Shown here one piece after another: positions 46,173-58,687 of a stretch of DNA of 64,000 bases. A model generated the notes under the pieces. The model searched no databases. It had not been told where the DNA came from and was given only the letters and a program-made list of their open reading frames with translations. This DNA comes from Yersinia similis (GTDB taxonomy: Bacteria > Pseudomonadota > Gammaproteobacteria > Enterobacterales > Enterobacteriaceae), in NCBI RefSeq assembly GCF_001053095.1, contig NZ_CGBP01000003.1:206605-270604 (forward strand), written 5' to 3'. Position 1 is the first letter of the stretch. Each line of letters opens with the position of its first letter. The position numbers and the translations under genes were made by a program.

Positions 46173-48304
46173 ACGTCATCGATTTATCCAACAATGAGCT
46201 GGATTATCACTCACTGAATGCAATGCTGAACCTTTATGATGCTGATGGGCGTATCCAGTTTGATAAAGACCGGCTGGCCGCACGGCAATATTTTTTGCAG
46301 CACGTTAATCAAAACACGGTGTTCTTCCATAATCTACAGGAAAAAATTGATTACCTGATTGAGGAGGGATATTACGAAAAAGAGGTTCTGGATCAATACG
46401 ATTTTAGCTTTATCAAAAGTCTATTCCAGCAAGCCTATAGCAAAAAATTTCGCTTCCCCACTTTCCTCGGGGCGTTTAAATATTACACCAGCTACACCCT
46501 GAAAACCTTTGATGGCAAACGTTATCTAGAACGCTACGAAGATCGCGTTTGCATGGTCGCACTGACACTGGCTACAGGTAACCAAACGCTGGCACGGGAA
46601 CTGGTAGAAGAAATTATCTCTGGCCGCTTCCAACCCGCTACCCCAACCTTCCTAAATTGCGGTAAAAAGCAACGTGGTGAATTGGTCTCCTGCTTCCTGT
46701 TGCGTATAGAAGACAATATGGAGTCCATTGGCCGTTCAATTAACTCGGCGCTGCAATTATCTAAACGTGGTGGAGGGGTGGCGTTCCTGCTCAGCAACAT
46801 CCGTGAAGTAGGTGCCCCCATCAAACGGATTGAAAATCAGTCCTCTGGTGTTATCCCGATAATGAAAATGTTGGAGGACGCCTTCTCTTATGCCAATCAA
46901 TTGGGTGCCCGTCAGGGGGCGGGGGCGGTCTATCTCCATGCCCATCATCCAGATATTTTGCGTTTTCTGGATACCAAACGGGAGAATGCCGATGAAAAAG
47001 TACGGATTAAAACCTTATCGTTGGGAGTAGTGATACCGGATATCACCTTTGAACTGGCGAAGAATAATGAAGAAATGTACCTGTTTTCACCTTATGACAT
47101 TGAACAGGTTTACGGCGTGCCCATGTCTGAAATTAGCATCAGCGAAAAATACCGCGAAATGGTGGATAACAAACGCATCCGTAAAAGCAAAATTAAAGCC
47201 CGCGATTTCTTCCAAATACTGGCTGAAATTCAGTTTGAATCTGGCTACCCCTATATGATGTTTGAAGATACGGTTAATCGCGCCAATCCGATTAAAGGCC
47301 GTATTAATATGAGTAATCTGTGTTCGGAAATTTTACAGGTCAACGCCCCCACTGAATACCATGAAGACCTCAGCTATCGTCATATCGGAAAAGATATTTC
47401 CTGTAACCTTGGCTCGCTGAATATCGCGCAGGTTATGGACTCACCCGACTTTGGTAAATCCATTGAGATCGCCATTCGTGGACTGACTGCCGTATCTGAA
47501 ATGAGCAATATTCGCTCGGTGCCATCCATTGAAAAAGGCAATCAAGAATCACATGCTATTGGCCTTGGGCAGATGAACCTGCACGGTTATCTGGCGCGGG
47601 AGCATCTTTTTTACGGTTCGGAAGAGGCGTTGGATTTTACCAATATCTATTTTTATACCGTGGCGTATCACGCGATCCGGGCATCAAACCAGTTGGCAAT
47701 AGAACGGGCCAGCCATTTCAAAGGCTTCGATGAATCAGATTATGCTTCGGGTACTTTTTTCACCAAATATATCGAGCAAAGCTGGCTACCGAAAACAGCA
47801 AGAGTACAGGCACTGTTTACCGGCGCCGGTATTGTCATACCAAACCAACAGGATTGGATCGCGCTACGGCAATCCGTCATGGAGCACGGTATTTATAATC
47901 AGAACCTACAGGCGGTGCCACCGACTGGATCTATTTCCTATATCAATCATTCGACATCAAGCATCCACCCGATTGTCTCTCCGATTGAGATCCGTAAAGA
48001 AGGAAAAATAGGTCGTGTTTATTATCCCGCACCTTATATGACCAACGATAACCTTGAATATTATCAAGATGCTTACCAAATCGGGCCTGAAAAAATCATC
48101 GATACCTATGCCGCAGCAACCCAGCATGTTGATCAAGGTCTCTCTCTGACGCTGTTCTTCCGTGATACCGCCACTACCCGCGATATTAACAAAGCACAGA
48201 TCTACGCTTGGAAGAAAGGGATCAAGACAATTTATTACATCCGGCTACGTCAGATGGCACTAGAGGGAACCGAAGTCGAGGGCTGTGTTTCCTGTTCTCT
48301 GTAA
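46154..48304 (+). CDS. nrdE: class Ib ribonucleoside-diphosphate reductase, alpha subunit NrdE
   Basis: Reduces ribonucleotides to deoxyribonucleotides using the NrdF radical. 716 residues from a TTG start at 46154 ([16 protein letters not shown] upstream), overlapping nrdI. Family features: the redox-active cysteine in [10 protein letters not shown], radical-site NLCSEILQ and C-terminal cysteine pair EGCVSCSL. Lacks the ATP-cone typical of class Ia NrdA (starts directly with [20 protein letters not shown]), consistent with class Ib. Confidence 0.97.
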   Translation: MATTKLNVIDLSNNELDYHSLNAMLNLYDADGRIQFDKDRLAARQYFLQHVNQNTVFFHNLQEKIDYLIEEGYYEKEVLDQYDFSFIKSLFQQAYSKKFRFPTFLGAFKYYTSYTLKTFDGKRYLERYEDRVCMVALTLATGNQTLARELVEEIISGRFQPATPTFLNCGKKQRGELVSCFLLRIEDNMESIGRSINSALQLSKRGGGVAFLLSNIREVGAPIKRIENQSSGVIPIMKMLEDAFSYANQLGARQGAGAVYLHAHHPDILRFLDTKRENADEKVRIKTLSLGVVIPDITFELAKNNEEMYLFSPYDIEQVYGVPMSEISISEKYREMVDNKRIRKSKIKARDFFQILAEIQFESGYPYMMFEDTVNRANPIKGRINMSNLCSEILQVNAPTEYHEDLSYRHIGKDISCNLGSLNIAQVMDSPDFGKSIEIAIRGLTAVSEMSNIRSVPSIEKGNQESHAIGLGQMNLHGYLAREHLFYGSEEALDFTNIYFYTVAYHAIRASNQLAIERASHFKGFDESDYASGTFFTKYIEQSWLPKTARVQALFTGAGIVIPNQQDWIALRQSVMEHGIYNQNLQAVPPTGSISYINHSTSSIHPIVSPIEIRKEGKIGRVYYPAPYMTNDNLEYYQDAYQIGPEKIIDTYAAATQHVDQGLSLTLFFRDTATTRDINKAQIYAWKKGIKTIYYIRLRQMALEGTEVEGCVSCSL

Positions 48305-48366
48305 TGCAATGCTTTTCCTGTTTGCTGTAATAGATAGCACTGAATTAATCAGGTCGGTTCGATTAA

Positions 48367-49350
<984 letters not shown>

Positions 49351-50019
49351 GACTTTCCTACACAGTTGCCCTCATTTTTATTTTGATAAAAAAGAAGGGA
49401 TGCCAGATAAAAAAGGGAGGGTTCCGCCCCAACAGGCAGTTGGCACGCCTCCCCTTCAATATACCTTATCGCTTACCGCCGTAAATCGACGCATTTACGG
49501 CCATATGACTGCCATCCATCATCTTACTTTGCTATAGCCTGCTTAATGCAGCATATTCTGTACTGACTTTGCATATTGTTATCTGTTTATTGGCGTTCAG
49601 ACCAGAGCACAAGGGGGATTCGCCTAATACAACGAGGCCGTATAGCGGATGTATCGAATGAGGTAATATCGCGCAGATATCATGCAAAACATGAACTCAT
49701 AGTAGAAGGATATAATCAGTCACCTTATGGTGAAATATATGCATGACAATTAACCTACCCACAGCCTAATTACCCTTAATTCTTTGCGCCAATATTCAAC
49801 GATTAATAGGCTCTGAAAAACACATTATTAACATAGATATATATACCCATCTAAAAGCCATATATTGAAAATGGGGGGGAATAAAAACCGCATATAAGAA
49901 AATTGAGGGTTGTCTCAGATTCTCACTGTGTTAGGGTATATAGCGTTCTATATTTTCATCAGGATAACATTGATCGAATAAACAAAAATTTAAAACTAAC
50001 AGAGGGATATACCTATTGC
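49351..50019. other. intergenic region between nrdF and proV
   Basis: About 670 bp. A weak hairpin GGGAGG...CCTCCC with a 30-base loop (49410-49456) may end the nrd transcript. The rest, AT-rich with several TATA-like stretches, is the presumed osmoregulated proV promoter and its upstream AT-rich silencer region. Confidence 0.45.
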
Positions 50020-51219
50020 ATGGCAATTAAACTCGAAGTAAAGAACTTATATAAAGTATTTGGTGAACATCCGGAACGGGCTTTTAAGCTGCTTGAATCA
50101 GGTAAAAATAAAGAGCAGATATTTGCCAAAACCGGGTTATCCGTTGGTGTCAAAGATGCCAATCTGGCCATTGAAGAAGGCGAGATATTCGTCATCATGG
50201 GGTTATCCGGTTCCGGTAAATCCACACTGGTACGCCTTCTCAATCGTCTGATAGAACCTACTCGTGGTGAAGTACTGATAGATGGTGAAGATATTGCCAA
50301 AATATCTGACAGTGCCCTGCGCACCGTTCGCCGTAATAAGATCAGTATGGTATTTCAATCCTTTGCATTAATGCCGCATTTAAATGTATTAGATAATACC
50401 GCATTCGGCATGGAATTAGCGGGCATCCCATTGCTGGAACGCAATGAAAAAGCATTAGAAGCATTGCGTCAGGTCAGTTTGGATAGCTATGCCAATTCCT
50501 ATCCCGACGAACTTTCCGGTGGGATGCGCCAGCGTGTTGGCTTAGCCAGAGCCATGGCCAATAATCCGGATATCCTATTAATGGATGAGGCCTTTTCAGC
50601 CCTTGACCCCTTAATACGTACCGAAATGCAAGATGAGCTGGTCAAGTTACAAGCCAAGCATCAGCGAACCATTGTTTTTATTTCCCATGACCTGGATGAA
50701 GCTATGCGTATTGGCGATCGTATTGCCATTATGCAAGGTGGTGAAGTTGTGCAAGTGGGGACACCGGATGAGATCCTCAATAATCCAGCCAATGATTATG
50801 TGCGTACCTTCTTCCGTGGTGTCGATATTACTCATGTCTTCAGTGCCAAAGATATCGCACGCCGCCGTCCAGCTTCATTAATCCGTAAAACACCGGGTTT
50901 CGGCCCGCGTTCAGCGTTAAAACTGCTTCAGGATGAAAACCGTGATTACGGCTATGTGCTGGAACGCGGTCAAAAATTCATTGGCGTAGTATCGATAGAA
51001 TCACTGAAGAAAGCATTGGCAGAACATCAACCGTTGGATAGCGCTTTGCTGGCTGAACCCGCACCGGTTCCTGCTGATATGCCCCTCAGTGAGCTGATTT
51101 CATTGGTTGCACAGGCTCCGTGTGCGGTCCCGGTAATCGGTGAAGACAGTAGCTATATCGGTATTATTTCAAAAGCCATGCTATTGCAGGCCTTAGATAA
51201 GGAGACGCCAAATGAGTGA
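50020..51219 (+). CDS. proV: glycine betaine/proline ABC transporter ATP-binding protein ProV
   Basis: ATPase of the osmoprotectant importer ProU. 399 residues from ATG 50020 (E. coli 400); the frame extends 39 codons upstream without family similarity. The N-terminal [20 protein letters not shown] is typical of ProV; Walker [10 protein letters not shown] (61-69), signature [15 protein letters not shown], Walker [13 protein letters not shown], and two CBS domains in the C-terminal 120 residues (regulatory). It overlaps proW by eight bases. Confidence 0.97.
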   Translation: MAIKLEVKNLYKVFGEHPERAFKLLESGKNKEQIFAKTGLSVGVKDANLAIEEGEIFVIMGLSGSGKSTLVRLLNRLIEPTRGEVLIDGEDIAKISDSALRTVRRNKISMVFQSFALMPHLNVLDNTAFGMELAGIPLLERNEKALEALRQVSLDSYANSYPDELSGGMRQRVGLARAMANNPDILLMDEAFSALDPLIRTEMQDELVKLQAKHQRTIVFISHDLDEAMRIGDRIAIMQGGEVVQVGTPDEILNNPANDYVRTFFRGVDITHVFSAKDIARRRPASLIRKTPGFGPRSALKLLQDENRDYGYVLERGQKFIGVVSIESLKKALAEHQPLDSALLAEPAPVPADMPLSELISLVAQAPCAVPVIGEDSSYIGIISKAMLLQALDKETPNE

Positions 51220-52378
51220 TCAAATTCAGGTGAACGAACAAACAGTCAGTAATCCGTGGGCAACTGATACGGCGACATCAGTGGCACCCACGGTTACCGA
51301 TAGTGCACCTCAGAGCCTGTCAGCCGCTGCTGACCCATGGGGAGCAAGCATGGCCGAGGGTAGCAATAGCGCAGGGTCTGCAACGCATGAGGCGGCGTCT
51401 CAGGCCGCACAAAATACCGATTGGTTGAACAGCGCGCCTACCCCAGCACCCGAACATTTCAGCCTGATGGATCCGTTCCAGAATACGTGGATCCCACTGG
51501 ATTTGTGGGTTACCCAAGGTATTGATTGGGTCGTTCTGCATTTTCGGCCACTGTTTCAGGGGATCCGCGTACCGGTTGATTTTATCCTCAGCGGCTTTCA
51601 AACACTGTTACTGGGGATGCCTGCACCTGTGGCGATTTTAGTTTTCGCCCTGATCGCCTGGCAGTTTTCCACGCTCAGTATGGGCGCGGCAACCCTAATA
51701 TCACTGATTGCCATAGGAGCTATCGGCGCATGGTCGCAGGCCATGGTGACCTTAGCACTGGTTCTGACCTCCCTGTTCTTCTGTATTCTGATTGGGCTAC
51801 CCCTCGGAATATGGCTAGCGCGCAGCAATAATGCCGCCCGGATTATTCGGCCCTTACTGGATGCAATGCAGACCACACCCGCGTTTGTCTATCTGGTGCC
51901 CATCGTCATGCTGTTCGGTATCGGTAATGTCCCCGGTGTCGTGGTGACGATTATTTTTGCCCTGCCCCCTATTGTCCGTCTGACAATTCTCGGCATCAAA
52001 CAAGTGCCGGAAGACCTGATTGAGGCCGCTGAGTCCTTTGGCGCCAGTCCACGTCAGTTACTGTTCAAAGTACAGTTACCGCTGGCGATGCCAACCATTA
52101 TGGCTGGGGTGAACCAAACCTTGATGCTGGCACTGTCCATGGTAGTTATCGCTTCAATGATTGCAGTGGGTGGTTTAGGCCAGATGGTTCTGCGCGGTAT
52201 TGGCCGTCTAGATATGGGGCTAGCAGCCGTTGGCGGCGTTGGTATTGTGATCCTCGCCATTATTCTAGATCGCCTGACCCAATCATTAGGCCGTGATCGC
52301 CGCAGCAAAGGCACTGGTCGCTGGTATACCACAGGCCCTGTGGGGCTGCTCACCAACCCCTTCCGTAACAGCAAATAA
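51212..52378 (+). CDS. proW: glycine betaine/proline ABC transporter permease ProW
   Basis: 388-residue inner-membrane permease of ProU. A long periplasmic/cytosolic N-terminal region (about 1-95, polar, Ala/Ser-rich) precedes [20 protein letters not shown] as in E. coli ProW. BPD permease motif near 270: [20 protein letters not shown]. Six to seven helices. GAAGG-type ribosome site lies inside proV; translational coupling through the eight-base overlap. proX follows after 48 bp. Confidence 0.96.
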   Translation: MSDQIQVNEQTVSNPWATDTATSVAPTVTDSAPQSLSAAADPWGASMAEGSNSAGSATHEAASQAAQNTDWLNSAPTPAPEHFSLMDPFQNTWIPLDLWVTQGIDWVVLHFRPLFQGIRVPVDFILSGFQTLLLGMPAPVAILVFALIAWQFSTLSMGAATLISLIAIGAIGAWSQAMVTLALVLTSLFFCILIGLPLGIWLARSNNAARIIRPLLDAMQTTPAFVYLVPIVMLFGIGNVPGVVVTIIFALPPIVRLTILGIKQVPEDLIEAAESFGASPRQLLFKVQLPLAMPTIMAGVNQTLMLALSMVVIASMIAVGGLGQMVLRGIGRLDMGLAAVGGVGIVILAIILDRLTQSLGRDRRSKGTGRWYTTGPVGLLTNPFRNSK

Positions 52379-52426
52379 TTTCAATTAATTACGCTAAAAT
52401 TTAATAGCTTAAAAAAGGGAAAAACG

Positions 52427-53431
52427 ATGCGCACGACAGGAATCTGGGCCTTAGCCCTCACGACACTGATCAGCTCTCAGTTATCCGCAGCAGAACTTCC
52501 GGGCAAAGGGATCACCGTCCAGCCTCTGCAAAGCACCATTTCGGAAGAGACATTCCAGACCTCACTGGTTAATAAAGCGTTGGAAAAACTCGGTTACGAT
52601 GTCCAACCCACGAAAGAAGTCGATTACAATGTCGCCTACTCTTCCATTGCTGCAGGTGATGCAACCTATCTGGCGGTAAATTGGGTGCCACTGCATAACG
52701 ATCAATATAATGCGGCCGGTGGCGATGCTAAATTTTACCGGCAGGGTAACTATATTGAAGGCTTGGCACAGGGTTATCTGATCGATAAAAAAACGGCCGA
52801 CCAATACAACATCACCAATATTGCACAGTTAAAAGATCCAAAAATAGCCAAATTGTTTGATGCTAATAATGATGGCAAAGCCGATCTCACTGGCTGTAAC
52901 CCCGGTTGGGGTTGTGAGGCCCCGATCAATCATCAGATCAACGCTTACGGCCTGAGCGATACGGTGACCCATAATCAGGGTAACTATGCCGCCATGATCG
53001 CCGATACCATTACCCGTTACAAAGAAGGCAACCCCATCCTGTATTACACCTGGACCCCCTATTGGGTCAGTGACGTATTGGTGCCAGGTCGTGATGTGGT
53101 GTGGCTACAAGTCCCATTCTCTTCCTTGCCAGATAAAACTATCGATACCCAACTTTCTAATGGCGCGAACTATGGTTTCCCACCCAGCGTAATGCATATT
53201 GTGGCGAACAAAAAATGGGCTGAAGCCAATCCGGCAGCCGCCAAGCTGTTCTCTATCATGAAATTATCAATTAATGATGTGAATGCTCAAAATATGCGGA
53301 TGCACAGTGGTGAATCCTCAGATGCCGATATTGAACGTCATGTAAATGGCTGGATCAAAGCTCATCAGGCGACTTTTGATGGTTGGGTAAAAACAGCGGC
53401 TGAAGCGGCTAATTCCCAAACAGCACAGTAA
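52427..53431 (+). CDS. proX: glycine betaine/proline-binding periplasmic protein ProX
   Basis: Soluble receptor for ProU. 334 residues with signal peptide [24 protein letters not shown]. ProX core: [35 protein letters not shown] and [20 protein letters not shown]; conserved tryptophans Trp in VNW, TWTPYW and GWGCEAP form the betaine cage. ATG preceded by AAAGGGAAAAACG. A terminator follows at 53443-53470. Confidence 0.97.
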   Translation: MRTTGIWALALTTLISSQLSAAELPGKGITVQPLQSTISEETFQTSLVNKALEKLGYDVQPTKEVDYNVAYSSIAAGDATYLAVNWVPLHNDQYNAAGGDAKFYRQGNYIEGLAQGYLIDKKTADQYNITNIAQLKDPKIAKLFDANNDGKADLTGCNPGWGCEAPINHQINAYGLSDTVTHNQGNYAAMIADTITRYKEGNPILYYTWTPYWVSDVLVPGRDVVWLQVPFSSLPDKTIDTQLSNGANYGFPPSVMHIVANKKWAEANPAAAKLFSIMKLSINDVNAQNMRMHSGESSDADIERHVNGWIKAHQATFDGWVKTAAEAANSQTAQ

Positions 53432-53442
53432 ATAGATAGAAA

Positions 53443-53470
53443 ACAGATACTTTCGGGTGTCTGTTTTTTT
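53443..53470 (+). terminator. terminator of proVWX
   Basis: Stem ACAGATAC/GTGTCTGT with TTTCGG loop and one G-U pair, followed by seven T. Placed 12 bp after the proX stop; it also lies between convergent proX and puuE-like genes. Confidence 0.9.
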
Positions 53471-53474
53471 ATCC

Positions 53475-54431
53475 CTACCGACCATTGATTCCTTCAAACG
53501 GGTGGTGCTTAACCCAATGCTCCGCAATCTCTTGACGCCGACAGACCCACACCCTTTCGTGTTGCTGGATATAATCCAAAAAGCGCTGCAAAGCCCGGAA
53601 ACGTCCAGGGCGCCCTAATAACCGGCAATGCATCCCCACTGACATCATTTTAGGCACGGTCTCCCCCTCTGCGTACAACACATCGAAGCTGTCTTTTAAA
53701 TAGGTATAAAACTGCTCACTGGAGTTGAATCCCTGTGCTGAGGCAAAACGCATATCATTGGCATCCAACGTATAAGGCACGACCAGATGTGGGGTGGTAC
53801 TGCCATCAACGCCCCTTACTTGCGACCAAAAGGGCAAATCATCGCCATAATAATCGCTGTCATACAAAAGGTGACCATTCTCCACCACCAACCGCCGGGT
53901 ATTTGGGCTATCACGCCCGGTATACCAGCCTGCGGGGGATTGGCCGAATAAATTATGTAATATCTCGATGGCCCGTTGCATATGCTCACGTTCGGTTTGC
54001 TCATCGACGCGTTGATAATGGAGCCAACGCCAGCCATGGCAAACCACATCATAACCCGCATGCTTAATCGCCTCGACAATCAATGGATTACGCTCCAATG
54101 CCATAGCGACACCAAAGACCGTCATAGGTAGCCCCCGAGAGACAAACTCCTGATTAATACGCCAGAAGCCAGCACGAGTTCCATATTCGTAAAGTGACTC
54201 CATCGACATATGCCGATCGGGATAACTGTCTGCACCGATAATATCGGAAAGAAATTGTTCAGATCCCGCATCGCCATGCAGGACGCTATTTTCCGCACCT
54301 TCTTCAATATTCAGGACAAATTGCACCGCAATACGTGCCTGCCCCGGCCAGTTGGCCTCTGGGGGTTGGCCACCGTAACCGGCCAAGTCCCGTGGATAAT
54401 CATGATTAAGTTCAGTCTCATGCATTGGCAT
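53475..54431 (-). CDS. puuE: PuuE-type allantoinase / polysaccharide deacetylase-family protein
   Basis: 318-residue NodB-fold hydrolase of the allantoinase PuuE subfamily (opening of allantoin to allantoate without metal in described members). Family sequence is clear at the start, YPRDLAGYGGQPPEANWPGQ then RIAVQFVLNIEEGAENSVLH, and later WRWLHYQRVDEQTEREHMQR, TGRDSPNTRRLVVENG and MHCRLLGRPGRFRALQRFLD. Divergent from an NCS1 transporter, suggesting uptake plus degradation of a ureide or pyrimidine/hydantoin compound. True substrate not provable from sequence; no other purine-catabolic gene is in the window. Confidence 0.85.
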   Translation of the reverse strand: MPMHETELNHDYPRDLAGYGGQPPEANWPGQARIAVQFVLNIEEGAENSVLHGDAGSEQFLSDIIGADSYPDRHMSMESLYEYGTRAGFWRINQEFVSRGLPMTVFGVAMALERNPLIVEAIKHAGYDVVCHGWRWLHYQRVDEQTEREHMQRAIEILHNLFGQSPAGWYTGRDSPNTRRLVVENGHLLYDSDYYGDDLPFWSQVRGVDGSTTPHLVVPYTLDANDMRFASAQGFNSSEQFYTYLKDSFDVLYAEGETVPKMMSVGMHCRLLGRPGRFRALQRFLDYIQQHERVWVCRRQEIAEHWVKHHPFEGINGR

Positions 54432-54840
54432 ACTCCATTATGTATATCCACTGACTCGTTGAAACAGCGAAACATCCCAGCCTCTTCTGGAGCCGCAACC
54501 AACGCGTTATAAATATATTTATTATTAATAAGATAAGCGATTGTATGCCTATCCCACATCATCACTCATCCCACATCATCACATTTGCTGCCTTCCGGCC
54601 CGCTCGCTAATTGTATATAAAAAACACATATACTGTATAAATTATGTATACAAATTGTATGTTAATTGTACGTACAAATTCATTTACGTGTAGCTGAACA
54701 ACTGCGTATAGCTGAACAATAATTTTTGGCCTTAGTTCTGCAAATATCTCTAGCCCCAACTCTGTAAATATTTCTCACGTGAGGTTCAACAAACTTTGTC
54801 TCACATCATCTGAATGTTGCCTTTGGAAGGAACACGCTTT
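54432..54840. other. divergent promoter region of puuE and the NCS1 transporter
   Basis: 410 bp. At 54614-54668 an AT-rich cluster of TGTATA/TATACA elements (TTGTATATAAA, CTGTATAAATTATGTATACA, AATTGTATG) forms several overlapping inverted repeats that could be a regulator site. A tandem CCCACATCATCAC pair lies at 54552-54578. No gene. Confidence 0.5.
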
Positions 54841-56325
54841 ATGCCAAATAATGAAAAAATCTCGGCTAGCGGCATTAACCCCAACTACAGCCCCAAACTC
54901 GCTAACGAAGATCTAGCCCCAACTCGTAAGCAGAACTGGGGTTGGTACAATATCTTCTCATTTTGGATGACAGATGTGCACAGCATGGGGGGGTATGTGG
55001 TCGCCGCCAGCTTCTTTGCTCTCGGACTATCCAGTTGGCAGGTGTTGTTATCTTTATTAGTCGGTATCTGCATTGTGCAAATTTGCGCTAATCTGGTGGC
55101 TAAACCAAGCCAGATGGCAGGCGTACCCTATGCCGTTATCTGTCGACAGTCTTTCGGGGTATTTGGGGCAAATATCCCAGCCGTTATCCGCGGGCTGATC
55201 GCCGTTGCCTGGTATGGCATTCAAACCTATCTGGCAGGTAATGCTTTTATGCTCGTGATACTGAAATTCTTCCCCAGCCTGATGCCCCTGACACAGAGCC
55301 AATGGCTGGGGTTATCCACCCTAGGCTGGATCTGCTTCTCTGTTATGTGGGTGCTACAGGCGATGGTGTTCTGGCATGGGATGAATGCGATTAAGCGCTT
55401 TATTGATTTTGCCGGGCCGGCAGTCTATGTCGTGATGCTGTCATTGGCATTATGGATTGTCTATCAAACCGGCTGGAGTAACATTTCATTCACCCTCGCC
55501 AGTAAAATCTTAAGCCCATCAGAACAGGTCTGGCAAATGCTAACGGCGACCGCGCTGGTCGTCTCTTATTTCGCTGGGCCGCTACTGAACTTTGGTGATT
55601 TCTCCCGCTATGGCAAAAGTATGCGAGAAGTCCGCCGAGGCAACCGATGGGGGCTACCTTTTAACTTTCTCCTATTCTCCATCGTCACCGTGGTAATTGT
55701 CTCCGGCTCACAATCGCTGTTCGGAGAAATGATTACCGACCCTATCGAGACCGTCACCCGCGTCGGCAATGGCGTGGCTATCGCTCTGGGTCTACTGACC
55801 ATGATTATCGCTACTATCGGGATTAATATCGTTGCAAACTTTGTTTCACCCGCCTTTGATTTCTCTAACTGTTCACCACAAAGAATCAACTTCCGTACTG
55901 GTGGGATGATAGCGGCGATAGGTTCTGTTTTGCTTACCCCATGGAACCTGTTCCAGTCACCAATCATTATCCACTACACCCTGGACGTACTGGGTGCCTT
56001 TATGGGGCCGCTATTTGGTATTTTAATCGCTGATTTCTATCTGATTAAACGCGGCCAATTATATGTAGATGATCTGTTTAATGCTTCGCCATCAGGACGT
56101 TATTGGTATCGTGGAGGTTTTAATCCGAAAGCGGTTATGGCGCTACTACCCGCAGTCGCCATTGGCTTGATGATCATTTTCATCCCCAACCTACAGCAGA
56201 TCTCCAGCTTCAGTTGGTTTATTGGTGCGTTTCTGGGGGGGAGTATCTATCGCTTTATTGCGCGCAACGACCAATTGCCGAACAATGCGGCACTGTTTAT
56301 ACGCCCTGAGATAGGCAAAGATTGA
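54841..56325 (+). CDS. NCS1-family nucleobase/allantoin-type transporter
   Basis: 494 residues from ATG 54841 (GGAAGGA upstream); the frame extends nine codons earlier. Twelve hydrophobic helices. NCS1 hallmarks: NEDLAPTRKQNWGWYNIFSF, WMTDVHSMGGYVVAASFFAL, ICRQSFGVFGANIPAVIRGL and NFGDFSRYGKSMREVRRGN, as in allantoin, uracil and hydantoin permeases. Substrate uncertain; pairing with the divergent puuE-like gene points to allantoin or a related ureide. Terminator at 56343-56381. Confidence 0.9.
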   Translation: MPNNEKISASGINPNYSPKLANEDLAPTRKQNWGWYNIFSFWMTDVHSMGGYVVAASFFALGLSSWQVLLSLLVGICIVQICANLVAKPSQMAGVPYAVICRQSFGVFGANIPAVIRGLIAVAWYGIQTYLAGNAFMLVILKFFPSLMPLTQSQWLGLSTLGWICFSVMWVLQAMVFWHGMNAIKRFIDFAGPAVYVVMLSLALWIVYQTGWSNISFTLASKILSPSEQVWQMLTATALVVSYFAGPLLNFGDFSRYGKSMREVRRGNRWGLPFNFLLFSIVTVVIVSGSQSLFGEMITDPIETVTRVGNGVAIALGLLTMIIATIGINIVANFVSPAFDFSNCSPQRINFRTGGMIAAIGSVLLTPWNLFQSPIIIHYTLDVLGAFMGPLFGILIADFYLIKRGQLYVDDLFNASPSGRYWYRGGFNPKAVMALLPAVAIGLMIIFIPNLQQISSFSWFIGAFLGGSIYRFIARNDQLPNNAALFIRPEIGKD

Positions 56326-56342
56326 GTTACGCGGAAACGACA

Positions 56343-56381
56343 AAGCCCTGAATTATTACTTAACTCAGGGCTTCTAAATTT
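56343..56381 (+). terminator. terminator after the NCS1 gene
   Basis: Stem AAGCCCTGA/TCAGGGCTT with a 13-base loop, then CTAAATTTT. Lies between this gene and the tRNA-Asp 3' end on the other strand, for which it acts as an A-rich-preceded hairpin as well. Confidence 0.75.
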
Positions 56382-56458
56382 TGGCGGTGCGGACGGGACT
56401 CGAACCCGCGACCCCCGGCGTGACAGGCCGGTATTCTAACCGACTGAACTACCGCACC
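56382..56458 (-). tRNA. aspV: tRNA-Asp(GTC), first copy (aspV position)
   Basis: 77 bases including encoded CCA. Acceptor stem GGTGCGG/CCGCACC, anticodon stem CCGGC/GCCGG around loop CTGTCAC (anticodon GTC), T arm GCGGGTTCGAGTCCCG(C). Differs from the second tRNA-Asp copy at compensatory pairs in the acceptor and anticodon stems. Position upstream of dnaQ corresponds to aspV in E. coli. Confidence 0.98.
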
Positions 56459-56570
56459 ACGCTGTTGTTCCGGTTAAGAACGAGATGAATGTTACGGTTA
56501 GAACGGAGTAACGTCAACACTTTTTCCAGTAAAATAAGTCGGTTGCACAGTTTTTCACCTGAATGTGGTT

Positions 56571-57335
56571 TTATTCTGCTTTTGTCTCTTCTTCTACCTC
56601 AAGCGGCATCCGCCACAGGCAACTACCGCCCTTTTTCATAACAAAATCCAAACGGGATTCATGATTAGCCAACTCATCCTCAGTAGCATAGATAATTTTC
56701 AATGCCGACGCTGGGCGGGTAATGCGTTGGATATCTTCAGACGCGTTATTCTGTGACACTTCGCCTTCCATGGAGAAAGTAAGCGATGTTTGCCCGCCGG
56801 TCATCGCTAAATAAACTTCAGCTAGAATCTCGGCATCAAGTAATGCGCCGTGCATGGTCCGTTTGGTATTATCTATCTGATAGCGATCACACAGGGCATC
56901 AAGGTTATTACGCTTACCGGGGAATAAGCGGCGAGCCATCAACAGGCTATCAGTGATTGTACAGAAGGTCTCCGTTTTCGGAATATCTTGCTGCAACATC
57001 CGGAACTCGTAATCCATAAAGCCGATATCAAACGCAGCATTATGGATGACTAATTCAGCACCACGGATGAAGTCTAAAAACTCCGGCGTAATATCAGCAA
57101 ATGTTGGCTTGTCAGCCAAAAACTCATCACTGATACCATGGACCCCGTACGCTTCTGGATCAACCAAACGATCGGGCTTCACATACACATGGAAATTTCT
57201 GCCAGTCAGGCGGCGGTTGATAACTTCAACAGCACCGATTTCAATAATCCGATGGCCTTCATAATGAACGCCAAGCTTATTCATACCGGTAGTTTCAGTA
57301 TCCAGAACAATCTGTCTGGTCGGTGTAATGATCAT
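56571..57335 (-). CDS. dnaQ: DNA polymerase III epsilon subunit (3'-5' proofreading exonuclease)
   Basis: 254 residues (E. coli 243). DEDDh exonuclease: Exo I IVLDTETTGMN (Asp12, Glu14), Exo II NAAFDIGFMDYEF, Exo III HGALLDAEILAEVYL (His about 162). C-terminal region after SLTFSMEGE connects to the polymerase alpha subunit. Divergent from rnhA, with 69 bp between the start codons, so the two promoters overlap as in E. coli. Intact. Confidence 0.98.
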   Translation of the reverse strand: MIITPTRQIVLDTETTGMNKLGVHYEGHRIIEIGAVEVINRRLTGRNFHVYVKPDRLVDPEAYGVHGISDEFLADKPTFADITPEFLDFIRGAELVIHNAAFDIGFMDYEFRMLQQDIPKTETFCTITDSLLMARRLFPGKRNNLDALCDRYQIDNTKRTMHGALLDAEILAEVYLAMTGGQTSLTFSMEGEVSQNNASEDIQRITRPASALKIIYATEDELANHESRLDFVMKKGGSCLWRMPLEVEEETKAE

Positions 57336-57404
57336 ATTGCAGTGCTCACAGCGCTCGTTTATGTCAGACTTGACGTTTAAACAGATAGGAAGAGTCTACC
57401 AGAG

Positions 57405-57869
57405 ATGACTAAACAGGTAGAAATTTTCACCGATGGCTCCTGCCTCGGTAATCCAGGCCCTGGGGGCTATGGCGCAATTTTACGTTATAAACAACACGAA
57501 AAAATGTTTAGTGCTGGCTATTATTTGACCACCAACAACCGTATGGAACTGATGGCTGCCATCGTAGCACTAGAGGCATTGACCTCGCCTTGCGAAGTGA
57601 CCCTAAGTACCGATAGCCAATATGTGCGTCAGGGTATCACTCAATGGATCCACAACTGGAAAAAACGCGGCTGGAAAACAACAGATCGCAAGCCTGTCCG
57701 CAATGTGGACCTATGGCAGCGTCTGGATCTAGCTATCCAGAGCCATACCATACAGTGGGAGTGGGTTAAGGGCCATGCGGGTCATCCAGAAAACGAACGT
57801 TGCGATGAACTGGCCCGCCAAGGGGCTAATTCGCCGACACTCGATGATACGGGCTATAACCCTGATTAA
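57405..57869 (+). CDS. rnhA: ribonuclease HI
   Basis: Cleaves RNA in RNA-DNA hybrids (R-loops, Okazaki primers). 154 residues. Complete active site: Asp10 ([18 protein letters not shown]), Glu48 (RMELMAA), Asp70 (LSTDSQYV), His124 ([17 protein letters not shown]) and Asp134. ATG with AGAG upstream. Convergent with yafS. Confidence 0.98.
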   Translation: MTKQVEIFTDGSCLGNPGPGGYGAILRYKQHEKMFSAGYYLTTNNRMELMAAIVALEALTSPCEVTLSTDSQYVRQGITQWIHNWKKRGWKTTDRKPVRNVDLWQRLDLAIQSHTIQWEWVKGHAGHPENERCDELARQGANSPTLDDTGYNPD

Positions 57870-57923
57870 TCCTGCTCGCTTGGCGTGCTAGCGGCTCTTA
57901 CTCATTCGAATGATTGACTTGAG

Positions 57924-58643
57924 TCAGGGTTGATCCCGGTAACTTTTTGTTGCGCCAACTGCCCGACTGAACCAAGGTTTACGTGCGCCGAACTTCATCG
58001 GATTGAACGTCAACGGTACCGTGCGTTTACGGGCAACAATTAAATTGATACATCCCAACGCAGGTAGGTGGGTACTGATAAAGTGCCCACCGTTTTTATT
58101 GAAGGGCAAAACGTGAAAGCACGATAAATGTACTACTTCATAATTCAGTAAACTCAGCCAATCCAGCAAACGCATTTGAGTAAACATCCGGCTGATGTAT
58201 GGCTGCCGCTGACGTAATACCGGCACCAATTTCCCCAAGCCTAACAAACTGAATGGATTGAAACTGCTGATAACCAGCCAACCATCATCAATTAACACCC
58301 TATCTACCTCACGTAGAATACGGTGCGGATTAGCGGCGTAAGCCAAAGTATGGGAAAGTAGGCAAGCATCTACCGATTTTTCAGCAAAGGGTAACTGATA
58401 AGGGCTGGCGAGCACTTGCATATTTTTGCCCCACTCCCCGACATTAACCTGATGAGCAATCGCACATTTATCGCTGGCGATTTCAGCACTTAAATGGCCA
58501 ACCTTCAGCAAGTGAAAACCAAAAAATTTTGGCCACCAGGGTTGCAGTTGTTGTTCAAGCGCTGCGCGGTAGTATTCCCCCCAAGGTAATTCAGCCCAAG
58601 ATGTAGGTGTCTCAATATTTTGACGTATTTGCGCTGGTTTCAT
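57924..58643 (-). CDS. yafS: SAM-dependent methyltransferase YafS
   Basis: 239 residues, class I methyltransferase (methyltransf_11 type) of unknown substrate, E. coli YafS 240. N-terminal [20 protein letters not shown], the SAM region [20 protein letters not shown] (motif I weakly preserved: KVGHLSAEI in place of a glycine-rich loop), [20 protein letters not shown] and [20 protein letters not shown]. Divergent from gloB, start codons 44 bp apart. The unusual motif I occurs in family members too, so this is not clearly a defect. Confidence 0.93.
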   Translation of the reverse strand: MKPAQIRQNIETPTSWAELPWGEYYRAALEQQLQPWWPKFFGFHLLKVGHLSAEIASDKCAIAHQVNVGEWGKNMQVLASPYQLPFAEKSVDACLLSHTLAYAANPHRILREVDRVLIDDGWLVISSFNPFSLLGLGKLVPVLRQRQPYISRMFTQMRLLDWLSLLNYEVVHLSCFHVLPFNKNGGHFISTHLPALGCINLIVARKRTVPLTFNPMKFGARKPWFSRAVGATKSYRDQP

Positions 58644-58687
58644 GTTTTATTATCTTCTTTCAAGCTGTTGCCAACGAGAGGTATCTA

